Notes: generated by a model from the letters alone, not told the origin. Shown: positions 35,501 through 48,173, counted from the stretch's first letter. The stretch: 57,257 nucleotides of DNA from an uncultured Oxalicibacterium sp. (GCF_913776015.1 NZ_CAJYMD010000008.1:1-57257); one strand, 5' to 3'. A program made the numbers and translations.

Positions 35501-37140
35501 GTCGCCTCCCGTGCGACGAGTTCCTCTGTCACTTCGTTAGGAGCAGTCTGCTGTGGACGCGCCTTGGCCACAGGTTTCATCGCCGTTTTCTTTTTCTGCA
35601 AATGACGCACTGCATACAGGAGACAGAAACCGAATACCAGCGCAAACAGATCAAAACCGACCACCGGCCACGGCCCTTTGCCTTGCAGCAGTGTTACGCC
35701 GAGATGAGAATGCGTGGTGAACACATTCAACACCGGCAAGGCCATGAACATCAGTCCACCGATGGACAAGACGACTTGCCAAGTACGGCGCGAAGCAGTC
35801 ACGAGACCGACCAGCGCCGTCGCGCCCCACGCAATAAAGAACCAACTGATTTCCGCTTCAGGACGTTTGTCGATACCGAGCGGTAGCAGACGATTTGCCC
35901 AAAAATAGGCTGCATAGGCGATTGGCAGGCCACCGATGGCGCCCAGATTCAAGCCCTCCACCAGACGGAGGCCGAATCCGACACGCCCGCCCTTCGCCAA
36001 TACCTTGGCATACTCCTGCCGTTTCTTGACGGCCCATAACAAGGCTCCGGTCGCGACCATTGCACTGCCTGCCAAACCACACAGGAAGAACAGGAAACGT
36101 AGCAAGGGATCGGCAAAACTGGCCAGATGCAGCCCCATCAATACACCACGCGATTCGACCGCAGCACTTGGCGCATCGCCCTCGAACGAGGTCATGGCCC
36201 CCGTTACACCATCGAACTGTACCGACTGGCGCGAATTGGAAAGCTTCTGTTCCTGCTGGCGGGTGATGCTGACCGTGGCATTGGCATCGCCAGCATTGTT
36301 GATGGTAACGCGATCGATTTCACCGCCACCCCAATGCTTTTTCGCCTGCGCGATCATCGGCGCGACAGGAGCCAACGGTGCCGCCGTACCGGCAGCAGGC
36401 CGCTCACCACGATTCGGGAATACTTCTGCGAAAAAGGCTTTCTGATCGCCGCTGTATGCGACTTGCGCGCCGCTTGGCATATACATGAACATCAGCGTCA
36501 CCAGACCCGTGTACGTGATCATCAGGTGATACGGCAACGCCAGTACAGCCAGGGCATTGTGTGCATCCAGCCAAGAGCGCTGACCTTTTTTCGGACGGAA
36601 GGTAAAGAAATCTTTGAAGATGCGCTTGTGCGTGATGACGCCGCTGATGATGGCAGCCAGCATGAACATGGCGCAGAAACCAGCGATCCAGCGCGCCCAT
36701 TGCGCAGGCATGTAATGGAGATCGAAGTGCAGGCGATACAGAAACTCGCCGCCGCGTGTATCACGTGCCTCGCCCAGCACCTCACCCGTGGATGGATTCA
36801 GTTCGTGACGCACAAACTTGCCGCGCCCTTTTTCGCCCGGTGCCGGCGGTACGCTCCAGCCTACCGAAACGGAAGGACTGCGTTCATTCGGCGCACTGAT
36901 GAACCAGCGATTGATACCGGCCGCATTTTTTTCCAGCATGCCGATCGCGCTCTGAATCGCCACTTCACTGGCAACCGGCTTGATGGACGCCTCATGCATT
37001 TCCGGCTTCATCCACAACGAAATTTCGTCGCGGTAATAAGACGATGTCCCCGCTGTGAACATCAGCAAGAGAACCCAACAGACCAGCAATCCTGACCAGG
37101 TATGCAACCATGCCATCGACTGGCGAAAACCTTCTTTCAT
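35497..37140 (-). CDS. PepSY-associated membrane protein
   Basis: A 547-residue inner-membrane protein with PepSY-TM architecture: a first span (WLHTWSGLLVCWVLLLMFT), a PepSY-bearing periplasmic part, then further spans (FCAMFMLAAIISGVITHKRI, LRFLFFLCGLAGSAMVATG and two near the C-terminus). Conserved histidines near spans, such as HTWSG and HNALAVLALPYHL, resemble the heme or iron-reductase-like pattern of the family. ATG 37140 shares ATGA with the DUF3649 stop, so it is preferred over an in-frame start at 37155. Ferric-siderophore reduction is a suggested role for the family. Confidence 0.85.
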   Translation of the reverse strand: MKEGFRQSMAWLHTWSGLLVCWVLLLMFTAGTSSYYRDEISLWMKPEMHEASIKPVASEVAIQSAIGMLEKNAAGINRWFISAPNERSPSVSVGWSVPPAPGEKGRGKFVRHELNPSTGEVLGEARDTRGGEFLYRLHFDLHYMPAQWARWIAGFCAMFMLAAIISGVITHKRIFKDFFTFRPKKGQRSWLDAHNALAVLALPYHLMITYTGLVTLMFMYMPSGAQVAYSGDQKAFFAEVFPNRGERPAAGTAAPLAPVAPMIAQAKKHWGGGEIDRVTINNAGDANATVSITRQQEQKLSNSRQSVQFDGVTGAMTSFEGDAPSAAVESRGVLMGLHLASFADPLLRFLFFLCGLAGSAMVATGALLWAVKKRQEYAKVLAKGGRVGFGLRLVEGLNLGAIGGLPIAYAAYFWANRLLPLGIDKRPEAEISWFFIAWGATALVGLVTASRRTWQVVLSIGGLMFMALPVLNVFTTHSHLGVTLLQGKGPWPVVGFDLFALVFGFCLLYAVRHLQKKKTAMKPVAKARPQQTAPNEVTEELVAREAT

Positions 37141-37427
37141 GCTACGCCTCGCCACATCATGACGCCCAATGCCAGCAACAACGTCGGCACGCCAATGCCA
37201 GCCCAGGCGCGCAACGCAGTGCGCGCGGCGAATACCCAGATCACGGCACAGACATACACCGTAAAAGACAGCAGCGTGGCTGTCAGTACGGCATCTGCCC
37301 GGGAGAGCGGCAGCGTCAGCGCCATCATGGCGGTTGCTGCCGCTGCCAGTGCGTAGCCGCCAAGAATGGCAGCGACGGCACGCGACGCCACGCCGAGGCG
37401 ATAGCGCAGTCCTTCGTTGGATTTCAT
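37137..37427 (-). CDS. DUF3649 membrane protein
   Basis: A 96-residue, three-span protein (RAVAAILGGYALAAAATAMM, then YVCAVIWVFAARTALRAWAG and a C-terminal span) of the DUF3649 family, which co-occurs with PepSY-TM and DUF3325 genes. The role is unknown; a small partner in a membrane iron system is inferred. Its stop overlaps the PepSY start. Confidence 0.82.
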   Translation of the reverse strand: MKSNEGLRYRLGVASRAVAAILGGYALAAAATAMMALTLPLSRADAVLTATLLSFTVYVCAVIWVFAARTALRAWAGIGVPTLLLALGVMMWRGVA

Positions 37428-37444
37428 CTTGCTTGTTTCAATAC

Positions 37445-38164
37445 TTATTTGTTAGGTGTGGCGGCTGGCGCGGCAGGCAGCGGCTTGGCACCGGTCGATT
37501 GATTCAGGGACAGCGTCGTGACGTAACTGGCGGTGTCATATGCCTGACCATCGCGCTGGCCTGGTGTTTTGTCCGTATGCTTGGTTTCCAGTATATAGGT
37601 ACCTTGCCACGGCGTATCGAAATGCACGAGACCCTGTTCATCCGCATGCGCTTCCTTGCCCCAGCCCGATTGCGTGTTGATCGTCACGGCAGCTTTCGGC
37701 AGTGGCTGGCCCTTGTAGGTGACCTTGTATTCGCCAGCCTTGCCGGTCGGTACGATATCCAGCGTCAGTTTCGGCTCGACGGCAGCTGACGACGTGATCA
37801 GGCGCGCAGCAGGCGTCCAGATCAGGCGCGACTTGACCTTGTCGCCTTCCTTTTGCTCGATCACCGGATAAGTCGCTTCTTCGGCATACAACGATTCATT
37901 CTTGCCGGCACGTGCCGACAGCTGGAACGATTTGGCCGATTTCGTCAACGTCAACGCCTGTTCACCCTTGCTGCCCGCCAGATGGGCGGTCGGCTTGACG
38001 AACTTGTCGAGCAAGCCGGGCGAGGTTTCGCGCAGGTTTTCACCGAACTCGCCAAAGTACAGGTTGGCACTGTTGGCATCCTGCTCCAGCCAGACCTGGT
38101 GGGCTTGTGCCGAACCGGCAAGCACCAAAGCGGAAATCAACGGCAACAAGGCGAAACGTTTCAT
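37445..38164 (-). CDS. DUF4198 periplasmic protein
   Basis: A 239-residue secreted protein: signal peptide ending near SAQA (about 21), then AHQVWLEQDANSANLYFGEF, typical of DUF4198 proteins, which often sit near nickel/cobalt or iron uptake genes and have an Ig-like fold. It ends in a Pro/Ala-rich tail. It is the first gene of the operon and a Fur-box-like sequence lies 81 bases upstream of its ATG. Metal binding is inference. Confidence 0.8.
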   Translation of the reverse strand: MKRFALLPLISALVLAGSAQAHQVWLEQDANSANLYFGEFGENLRETSPGLLDKFVKPTAHLAGSKGEQALTLTKSAKSFQLSARAGKNESLYAEEATYPVIEQKEGDKVKSRLIWTPAARLITSSAAVEPKLTLDIVPTGKAGEYKVTYKGQPLPKAAVTINTQSGWGKEAHADEQGLVHFDTPWQGTYILETKHTDKTPGQRDGQAYDTASYVTTLSLNQSTGAKPLPAAPAATPNK

Positions 38165-38244
38165 CGAGCAGTCCTTTTCTTGTGGTGAATAAAGTGAATG
38201 AAGCCGGTAATAAATTTCCCGAGTTCAGGCAACGAATATTGAAT

Positions 38245-38263
38245 GAGAATGGTTATCGTTGCT
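38245..38263 (-). promoter_or_regulatory. Fur-box-like operator upstream of DUF4198 gene
   Basis: On the minus strand AGCAACGATAACCATTCTC matches the 19-base Fur box GATAATGATAATCATTATC at 13 positions, with the central GATAAC-CATT dyad intact; ATT before it extends the GAGAATG motif. Iron-repressed transcription of the following four genes is likely. Confidence 0.7.
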
Positions 38264-38380
38264 ATTCTAGAAGGAAAGTGTAAGCGCTGCAATGGAAAGC
38301 CGCGATTTCGATCGTGATTACATCGAAAAGACAGCGCCCCTCTTATCCAAACCACAAAACCACAAAATAAAACACAAAAG

Positions 38381-38413
38381 AAAAAGCGCGGATCACCTTC
38401 ATCCGCGCTTTTA
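38381..38413 (-). terminator. Terminator of the czc operon
   Basis: Stem GCGCGGAT/ATCCGCGC with flanking A/T runs (AAAAAGCGCGGAT ... ATCCGCGCTTTTA) lies 19 bases after the czcA stop on the minus strand; the A/T tracts on both sides would also let it work from the other side. Confidence 0.88.
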
Positions 38414-38431
38414 TTTTGTCGAGAATTTTCG

Positions 38432-41584
<3,153 letters not shown>

Positions 41585-42832
41585 TCAATGCGTATGCTCG
41601 ACCGAAGCCTTGCCGAGTTCGGAACGCACGACAAAACTGCCCTCAGCGGCATATTCCTGCCCAAGCTGCATGCCTTGCAGAACTTCGATGCGCTTGCCGT
41701 CACTACGCCCGAGCTGAACAGCTTGCGCCCGGAAACCGTCGGGCGTGCGCACGAACACCACATCGCGGTTTTCCAGCTTGTGGATGGCGTTCTTGCTGAC
41801 GGCGACCGGTACCTGATTCTCGCCAGTCATGATGTCGATCGTCACGAACAATCCTGGCCGCCAGATGCCCTGCGGATTGGTCAGCGTTACGCGCGCGGTT
41901 GCCGTACGTGTCTGCGCCCCCAGCAAGGAGCCGACATAGGCCACCTTGCCACTGGCCGACGAAGCAAAGGCATCTGCCTTGACGACCACACTTTCTCCCA
42001 CGCGTATGTGCGGCAGGTTGCTGGCTGGCACGGCGATTTCTGCCCACACTGTACCGAGATCGGACAGCGTGAAGATCGGCGTATCTTCCTTCAACGATTC
42101 GCCCAAAGATATATGCTTTTCGACCACCATGCCGTCGAATGGCGCACGAATCTCGTAACGATTCAATTCCCTGCCGCTACCGGCATCGGCACCGATGGCA
42201 ATCAGTTTCTGCGCGGCGTTACGCGCCGCGATTTCGCTCTCCTGCAAGGCTTGCTGTGCCTGCAGGAAATCCTGCTCGGCCGACACCTTTTCCTGCCACA
42301 GCATCTTTTCGCGCGCATAGGTCAATTGCGCAAGCTTCAGGCGCTTTTGTGCTGCCGATAATTCACTGCGCTGTTCTGACACGGCAGTACTCGCCATTAC
42401 CGCCAGCACCTGTCCTTTCCTGACCTGCTGTCCGAGATCGGCAGTCACCTGCAAGACCACACCGGACACGCGCGGCACGATATGCGCCGTGCGATCTTCG
42501 TTGAAACGAATCTCCCCCGGCAAGGTCATCGACGTGCGAATGAACGCGGTATCCGCAACCTCTATCTTGATACCGGAAGTCTTGATCTGCTCGGCATTCA
42601 GCTTGACGTTATCGACCTCTTTTTCCTGCGTCTGCGTTGCGTCGGACGTTACCTCGGATTTTCCGGCGGCCCGCTTCTCGTCTTTCTTGACGCTTGCATG
42701 ACCATGTCCATCGTTTTCGCCATGCTCGTCCTGTGAGCCGCCACCCAGCAGAATCAATCCGCTGAGAACAAGGCCGACTGCAACGATGATGGCGATCCAT
42801 GTCGCCTGCTTTTTATTCAGATTGAAAATCAT
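41585..42832 (-). CDS. czcB: CzcB membrane fusion protein
   Basis: Periplasmic adaptor linking CzcA and CzcC: 415 residues with one N-terminal span (ATWIAIIVAVGLVLSGLILL), a His/Asp-rich linker (DEHGENDGHGHASV) that may bind metal, a barrel-sandwich domain, helical hairpin, and C-terminal beta domains. It lies between czcC and czcA with 12- and 15-base gaps. Confidence 0.92.
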   Translation of the reverse strand: MIFNLNKKQATWIAIIVAVGLVLSGLILLGGGSQDEHGENDGHGHASVKKDEKRAAGKSEVTSDATQTQEKEVDNVKLNAEQIKTSGIKIEVADTAFIRTSMTLPGEIRFNEDRTAHIVPRVSGVVLQVTADLGQQVRKGQVLAVMASTAVSEQRSELSAAQKRLKLAQLTYAREKMLWQEKVSAEQDFLQAQQALQESEIAARNAAQKLIAIGADAGSGRELNRYEIRAPFDGMVVEKHISLGESLKEDTPIFTLSDLGTVWAEIAVPASNLPHIRVGESVVVKADAFASSASGKVAYVGSLLGAQTRTATARVTLTNPQGIWRPGLFVTIDIMTGENQVPVAVSKNAIHKLENRDVVFVRTPDGFRAQAVQLGRSDGKRIEVLQGMQLGQEYAAEGSFVVRSELGKASVEHTH

Positions 42833-42847
42833 GATCGTGTCCTGTTC

Positions 42848-44248
42848 TTATCGTTGCGTTGTCTCGTGGCTGGTGCCGCGATTCGCGTGGCGGATTGCAT
42901 CACGGACGTTCGAAGCCGCGGACGGTAATGCGACCGCATCCTCTGGCATGCCTAGCCAGCGATCGATGTCGGCAGCGGCTGTGTGTGCGTCAGCCAGTGC
43001 GCGCAAATACTGCGAGCGTGTCTGCAGCAAGGTACGCTGCGCATCGAGCACATCGAGAAAATTAAACTTGCCGAACTCGAACCCTCTGACAGCGGCGTCA
43101 TAGGCGCTTTGCGCGCCTGGCAGCATGTCACGTTGCAATGTCACGGTTTGCTGGGTCGCATTGCGCAGCATTTCGTAAGCCTGCGTGACATCGGCATCAA
43201 GTCGGATCAGCGTCACCTGCGCTTCATCGCGTGCCTTGTCGGCACGACGCAAGGCTTCAAGCAGATTGCCCTGGTTACGGTCGAACAAGGGCAGCGGCAG
43301 TGACACACCAAACAGTGCCTGGTCTCGCCCAAGTTCGTTATTGCGCTGCATCCCCAGACTGACGCTGACATCAGGAATGCGCTTGCTCTTTTCAACCTCG
43401 ACCTGCGCCTGCCAACGCTCGATTTCCGCGCGCGCACGTCGTGCCAGTGGCGCGTCCTGCATGCGCTGCTCCAGTTCGTTCCAGCTCGGCACGACAGGCA
43501 ATGCCTGTGCATCGCCGACGACTTGTCCGAAACGTGCAGCCGGATTACCCCAAGTGGCAGCCAATTTGCGGCGGGCCACATTCAGGTCGGTGGTGGCCTG
43601 CGTGACGTCGAGACGTACGCCGGCTTCAGCCACACGAGCACGCGTTTCTTCCACTGGCGACACCTTGCCGGCCTGTACGCGCCGTCCCGCAACACGACTG
43701 CCGCTTTCGGCAATGGTCAGTGCGGCCTGCGCGAGTTTCAAACGTTCCTGCGCGTACAGAACGCTAAAAAAAGCCGTGATCACGTTGGCACGAATGTCGG
43801 CGACACGTGCCGCCAGGTCGGCTTGCGACGTGTCGTAGGCACGTGTCGCAGCGGCAATGCGTGCACTGCGTTTGCCGCCAAGCTCGATCGGCTGACTCAA
43901 TTCAAGGCTGGTGGTACGCGTGTCGCGCCGACGATCTTCCACCGCCATCGACACCGAAGGATTGGGAATGATGCCGGCTTGGCGAATGGTTGCGGCTACG
44001 GCCGCCGATTCATGGCGAGCCGCCGACAATTCCGGGCTGGAAGCAAAAGCCATTGCCAGTGCTTGCGGCAAGGCCAGCACGCCCAAAGATGCGGCTTCGG
44101 CGGCTGGATGGCTCCGCATCTCACCGATGGAAATACCGTTTCCGGCCACCATGCCTGGCGGCGGAAAATCGGTTTGTGCCATCGCCAAGCGAGGCACGGG
44201 CATGAGCGCAAGCGCCAGCATGCCGCATGACAGTGAAACCCTGTACAT
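42848..44248 (-). CDS. czcC: CzcC outer-membrane channel
   Basis: TolC-type outer-membrane factor of the Czc pump, 466 residues with a signal peptide ending near AMA (about 24) and two long alpha-helical repeat pairs (OEP domains, e.g. LPQALAMAFASSPELSAARH and LDVTQATTDLNVARRKLAAT). A 97-base gap separates it from czcI upstream; czcB follows by 15 bases. Confidence 0.9.
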   Translation of the reverse strand: MYRVSLSCGMLALALMPVPRLAMAQTDFPPPGMVAGNGISIGEMRSHPAAEAASLGVLALPQALAMAFASSPELSAARHESAAVAATIRQAGIIPNPSVSMAVEDRRRDTRTTSLELSQPIELGGKRSARIAAATRAYDTSQADLAARVADIRANVITAFFSVLYAQERLKLAQAALTIAESGSRVAGRRVQAGKVSPVEETRARVAEAGVRLDVTQATTDLNVARRKLAATWGNPAARFGQVVGDAQALPVVPSWNELEQRMQDAPLARRARAEIERWQAQVEVEKSKRIPDVSVSLGMQRNNELGRDQALFGVSLPLPLFDRNQGNLLEALRRADKARDEAQVTLIRLDADVTQAYEMLRNATQQTVTLQRDMLPGAQSAYDAAVRGFEFGKFNFLDVLDAQRTLLQTRSQYLRALADAHTAAADIDRWLGMPEDAVALPSAASNVRDAIRHANRGTSHETTQR

Positions 44249-44345
44249 CGAATTCTCCTGGAACGAACATGGAAATTCGACGGAAGAGCAGTCCTATCGG
44301 CTTGTCGCCGTGAGTAGAGGAAAGATCAGGACCGGTCCCGCCGCG

Positions 44346-44708
44346 TCAGGCGGCGGGCAGACGATCGGGCCGTCTGGGTCCTTCAGGAAAATGCGAAGAG
44401 AAATACTGCGGGGGTGTGGCGTTGTAGATGCGCGGTGGCGGCACGACAGTCGGCAGCAGTGGCAAGGCAAAGAAGGCCTGCAGCGCAGCAGCATGACAAT
44501 AGCCGCAGTCGCCATGTACCTTGGACAGATCGCCATCGCCATTTTTTTCATGGTAATCGGCATCGAACTGGTGTTCGTGATGACCAAAGTGCGTCGCTGT
44601 CGAAGGCAGTTGACCATGCTCGCAATAGACAGCCGCCGCAGCCCAGGAAAACTGGAACGGCAGAATCGTCAGCAGGAGGATGATCAACAGTTTTTTCACG
44701 GCAGGCAT
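44346..44708 (-). CDS. czcI: CzcI-like small periplasmic protein
   Basis: A 120-residue secreted protein, signal peptide (KKLLIILLLTILPFQFSWAA) then a His/Cys-rich stretch: HFGHHEHQFDADYHEKNG and GDCGYCHAA. This fits the CzcI family, a metal-binding regulatory protein found ahead of czcCBA. The Cys/His residues suggest metal binding in the periplasm. It follows the P-type ATPase gene by 28 bases. Confidence 0.8.
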   Translation of the reverse strand: MPAVKKLLIILLLTILPFQFSWAAAAVYCEHGQLPSTATHFGHHEHQFDADYHEKNGDGDLSKVHGDCGYCHAAALQAFFALPLLPTVVPPPRIYNATPPQYFSSHFPEGPRRPDRLPAA

Positions 44709-44736
44709 GATAACGCAGAAATCATTGAATACGTGC

Positions 44737-46974
44737 TCAGGACTTGTTCGGGATGGCTCGCAACAGCCGCAAACCGTTCGCCACCACGATCAGACTCGCG
44801 CCCATGTCGGCGAACACCGCCATCCACAGCGTCGCTTCTCCGGTCAGTGCCAGCACCAGAAAAACAGCCTTGATGCCGAGCGCGATCATGATGTTTTGCA
44901 ACAGAACGCGATGGGTACTGCGGCTGAGGCCGATGAAGTCGGCCAGCTTGCCGAGACGGTCATCCATCAGGGCCACGTCCGCCGTTTCCAGCGCCGTGTC
45001 GGTGCCTGCTGCCCCCATGGCAAAACCGATATCGGCCTTGGCCAGCGCCGGCGCATCGTTGATGCCATCGCCAACCATGCCGACCTTGCCGCGTTCGGTT
45101 TGCAATGCACTGACAGCAGCCAGCTTGTCTTCCGGCAGCATATTGCCGCGCGCATCGGCAATGCCGACCTGGGCTGCGATGGCTTCGGCCGTGTGCGGAT
45201 TGTCGCCCGTCAGCATGACCACATGTACGCCCTGACGTTGCAAGCGTGTGATCGCATCCGCTGCATCGGCACGGACCGTGTCGGCCACCGTGATCAACAA
45301 CATGCGGCGCGTCTCGCTGGCAAGCACAACGACGGTTTTGCCGGCACGCTCATGCCCATCCAGCACTGCTTCCAGTTCGGGACTGCAAACACCCATTTCA
45401 TGTATCAGACGATGGTTACCCAGATACCAGGTTTGACCGTCGATGACACCTTTGACGCCGCGCCCCGTCAACGCGGAAAAATCGCTGACCTCGAATGGTG
45501 AAGCCTGCGTGTGCCGCTTCCATGCGGCAAATACTGCGGTCGATACCGGATGATCGGACAGATGCCCGAGGCTGGCAGCGATCTGCAGCAAGTTGTCGGC
45601 ATCGCCACCGAGCGCCACGACATCGACCACGGCTGGCTTGCCAGCGGTAATCGTGCCGGTCTTGTCCAGCGCGATCGCCTTGAGCTTGCGCCCCATTTCC
45701 AGATACACGCCACCCTTGATCAGGATGCCGTGCCGTGCTGCCGCCGCCAGTCCGCTCACGACCGTGACCGGCGTCGAAATCACCAGCGCACATGGACAGG
45801 CGATGACCAGCAATACCAACGCCTTGTACAGCCACGGCTGGAACGCCGCGCCCGTAACGAGCGGCGGCACGATGGCAATCAGTAAGGCCAGTGCGACGAC
45901 TGCCGGAATGTAATAGCGGGCGAACTGATCGACAAAACGCTGCGTGGGTGCGCGCTCGCCCTGCACTTCCTGCACGCTGCGGATGATGCGCGCCAGGGTG
46001 GAATCGGTCTGTGCTGCGGTCACGCGATACGTAAAGGTCCCGTGTTCGTTGATGGTGCCGGCAAATACCTGATCGCCGGGACCACGTTCTACCGGCAGGC
46101 TTTCGCCGGTAATTGGCGCCTGGTTGATGGCGCTCTGCCCTTCTTCGATGATGCCGTCGAGGGGCAGTCGCTCGCCAGGACGCATGCGCACCACGGCATC
46201 ACGATCCACGCTGGCTGCCGGTACTGCCTGCCACTCACCACCTGCATCGCGAACGGTCGCCATATCAGGCGTCATGGCCATCAGGCTCTGGATGGCATTC
46301 CGGGCACGATCCAGCGACATGGCTTCAATCATTTCGGCGGCGGCGAACAGGAAAATCACGACCGCCGCTTCCGGCCATTGGCCGATCAACACGGCGCCAA
46401 TGACCGCCAGCGACATCAGGAAATTCATGTTCAGCGAGAAATGACGTAGCGCGACCCAGCCTTTGCGCAAGGTATCCAGCCCGCCGGTCAGGATGGCCGT
46501 CAGTGCCAGTGCAATCACGAGCATGGAACTGTCGCTCCCCGTCGTCCATGCCACGACCTCGGAACCGATTGCCGTGACGCCGGACAAGCCCATCAGCAGC
46601 CATTTGCGTTGTGAGATATGCAAACTGCCATCAAGCGTTACCTTTGCAGCATGCTCTGCGTCGGCATCCAGCGAATCCGACTTCACGACCGGCTCAAGAT
46701 CGAGTTTCTTCAGCGCCGTGACGATGCCTTGCAAGGACGGCAAGGTGTGATGGACAGTGAGTTCACGCGCCATCAGATTGAACTGCATGGCAAGCACACC
46801 TTCCATTTTCTGGAAACGGTCGCGGATCAGTTTTTCTTCTGTCGGGCAATCCATTTTCTGAATCAGCAAAACCGCCTTTTCTGTACCGGCAGGAAGTGTT
46901 GCAGCAGACGCTGCCGCGGCGGAAACGGGCGCAGTATTGGTGGCACAACCGTGATCATGATTGCAACATCCCAT
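44737..46974 (-). CDS. cadA: Heavy-metal P1B-type ATPase (Cd/Zn/Pb)
   Basis: ATP-driven metal exporter, 745 residues. An N-terminal Cys/His tail (MGCCNHDHGCATN) precedes a metal-binding domain with DCPTEEKLI, in place of the usual GMxCxxC. The core has the CPC motif (VIACPCALVISTP), DKTGTITAGKP phosphorylation site, SDHPVS in the nucleotide domain and GDGINDAPAL. CPC with these features groups it with CadA/ZntA/PbrA transporters of divalent metals. ATG 46974 follows a ribosome site (GGAGAAATC); an upstream in-frame start lies across the promoter. It is the first gene of the cadA-czcICBA unit. Confidence 0.9.
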   Translation of the reverse strand: MGCCNHDHGCATNTAPVSAAAASAATLPAGTEKAVLLIQKMDCPTEEKLIRDRFQKMEGVLAMQFNLMARELTVHHTLPSLQGIVTALKKLDLEPVVKSDSLDADAEHAAKVTLDGSLHISQRKWLLMGLSGVTAIGSEVVAWTTGSDSSMLVIALALTAILTGGLDTLRKGWVALRHFSLNMNFLMSLAVIGAVLIGQWPEAAVVIFLFAAAEMIEAMSLDRARNAIQSLMAMTPDMATVRDAGGEWQAVPAASVDRDAVVRMRPGERLPLDGIIEEGQSAINQAPITGESLPVERGPGDQVFAGTINEHGTFTYRVTAAQTDSTLARIIRSVQEVQGERAPTQRFVDQFARYYIPAVVALALLIAIVPPLVTGAAFQPWLYKALVLLVIACPCALVISTPVTVVSGLAAAARHGILIKGGVYLEMGRKLKAIALDKTGTITAGKPAVVDVVALGGDADNLLQIAASLGHLSDHPVSTAVFAAWKRHTQASPFEVSDFSALTGRGVKGVIDGQTWYLGNHRLIHEMGVCSPELEAVLDGHERAGKTVVVLASETRRMLLITVADTVRADAADAITRLQRQGVHVVMLTGDNPHTAEAIAAQVGIADARGNMLPEDKLAAVSALQTERGKVGMVGDGINDAPALAKADIGFAMGAAGTDTALETADVALMDDRLGKLADFIGLSRSTHRVLLQNIMIALGIKAVFLVLALTGEATLWMAVFADMGASLIVVANGLRLLRAIPNKS

Positions 46975-47020
46975 GATTTCTCCTTGAACAAACTTGGTCT
47001 TGCTTGACCGGACACTTGTT

Positions 47021-47051
47021 ATTAGAGACTCTGTAGCCACTATAGGGTCAA
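47021..47051 (-). promoter_or_regulatory. MerR-type promoter and operator of the metal operon
   Basis: Read on the minus strand: -35 TTGACC, a 19-base spacer holding the dyad CTATAG-TGGCTACAGAGT, and -10 TCTAAT. The overlong spacer with a central dyad (ACTCTGTAG/CTATAGGGT) is the mark of MerR-family activation by DNA untwisting. It lies 47 bases before the cadA ATG and overlaps the divergent cadR promoter region. Confidence 0.88.
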
Positions 47052-47082
47052 GCACTTCCGTTACTCTTTTGGGAGAAATCGC

Positions 47083-47532
47083 ATGTCAGGGATGAAAATT
47101 GGCGAGTTGGCTGCCAAAACCGGTTCTTCGGTAGAAACCATTCGCTATTATGAACAGCAACAATTGCTGCCGCCGCCAGCCCGCAGCGCGTCGAATTACC
47201 GCATGTATGGCGAGCCGCATGTGAAACGCCTGCAATTCATCCGGCATTGCCGTTCGCTGGACATGGCGCTCGATGAAATCCGCGCCCTGCTTGCCCTGCG
47301 CGATCATCCGCAAGCCGACTGCGGCGGCGTCAATGACGTACTCGATCATCACATTGCGCACGTTGCAGCGCGGATTGTGGAATTGCAGAACCTGCAACAG
47401 CAATTGCAAGAACTGCGCAGTCGCTGCAGTGAGGTACAAGCCACCGACCATTGCGGCATCCTGCAGGAACTTGAAAATACCGAAGGTGGCGAACCGCGTA
47501 ACCTGGGTTCGCACAGTGGCGGTTGCCACTGA
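47083..47532 (+). CDS. cadR: MerR-family metal-sensing regulator (CadR/PbrR type)
   Basis: A 149-residue activator: winged helix (MKIGELAAKTGSSVETIRYY), dimer coiled coil, and a metal site with C80, C115 and C124. The Cys spacing of 35 and 9 matches that of the PbrR lead sensors as I recall; CadR of Pseudomonas has a shorter last gap. A C-terminal tail GSHSGGCH adds more ligands. ATG 47083 has GGGAG just upstream. It is divergent from the cadA operon and should control it through the overlong-spacer promoter. Confidence 0.85.
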   Translation: MSGMKIGELAAKTGSSVETIRYYEQQQLLPPPARSASNYRMYGEPHVKRLQFIRHCRSLDMALDEIRALLALRDHPQADCGGVNDVLDHHIAHVAARIVELQNLQQQLQELRSRCSEVQATDHCGILQELENTEGGEPRNLGSHSGGCH

Positions 47533-47669
47533 AAGCCAATGCATCGACCGCGCATTTGAACGTTCGCTCACACCAAAACAAGCGGCTGCGCCAGCGCGTT
47601 TATCTGACCTATCTTCTGTATCATGCCGGCTCCGCCAGACTGAACTGCTCACCCTGTTCTATTCACTGA

Positions 47670-48173
47670 ATGACACGCCGTAAGATTCTTCGCTATCCTG
47701 ATCCACGTCTTCTCACCGTCGCCAAACCTGTCACGCGTATTGATGATGCGCTGCGACGACTCATCGATGACATGACAGAAACCATGTATGGCAGCGGTGG
47801 CATCGGTTTGGCCGCCACACAAATCGATGTGCATCAACGCGTGATCGTGATGGATGTGTCACAAAAACGCGATCAGCTCGTGGTGCTGATCAATCCCGTG
47901 ATCCTGGCTGCAGGCGGCAGTGCCAGCCATGATGAAGGCTGTCTATCCGTACCCGGCACGACGATACGCGTGCGACGCCCTGCCTGGATTCAAGTGCAGG
48001 CACTGGATCGTGAAGGCGATTTGTTTGAAGTGCGTGCCGATGACTGGGAAGCGGTTTGCATCCAGCATGAGATCGAACATCTCGACGGCATCGTCTTTAC
48101 CGACTACCTGCCAGTCGCACAACAGGAAAAATTGCGCAAGCAACTCGCAACGGCGGGAAACCGCCGCCGCTGA
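47670..48173 (+). CDS. def: Peptide deformylase
   Basis: Removes the formyl group from nascent N-terminal methionine. The 167-residue metalloenzyme has all three motifs: GIGLAATQ (about 45-52), EGCLSVP with the metal Cys, and QHEIEHLDG with HExxH. Proteobacteria often carry more than one def; the essential copy usually sits next to fmt, which is absent here, so this may be a second copy. The gap before it (47533-47669) contains no gene that I can see. Confidence 0.93.
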   Translation: MTRRKILRYPDPRLLTVAKPVTRIDDALRRLIDDMTETMYGSGGIGLAATQIDVHQRVIVMDVSQKRDQLVVLINPVILAAGGSASHDEGCLSVPGTTIRVRRPAWIQVQALDREGDLFEVRADDWEAVCIQHEIEHLDGIVFTDYLPVAQQEKLRKQLATAGNRRR

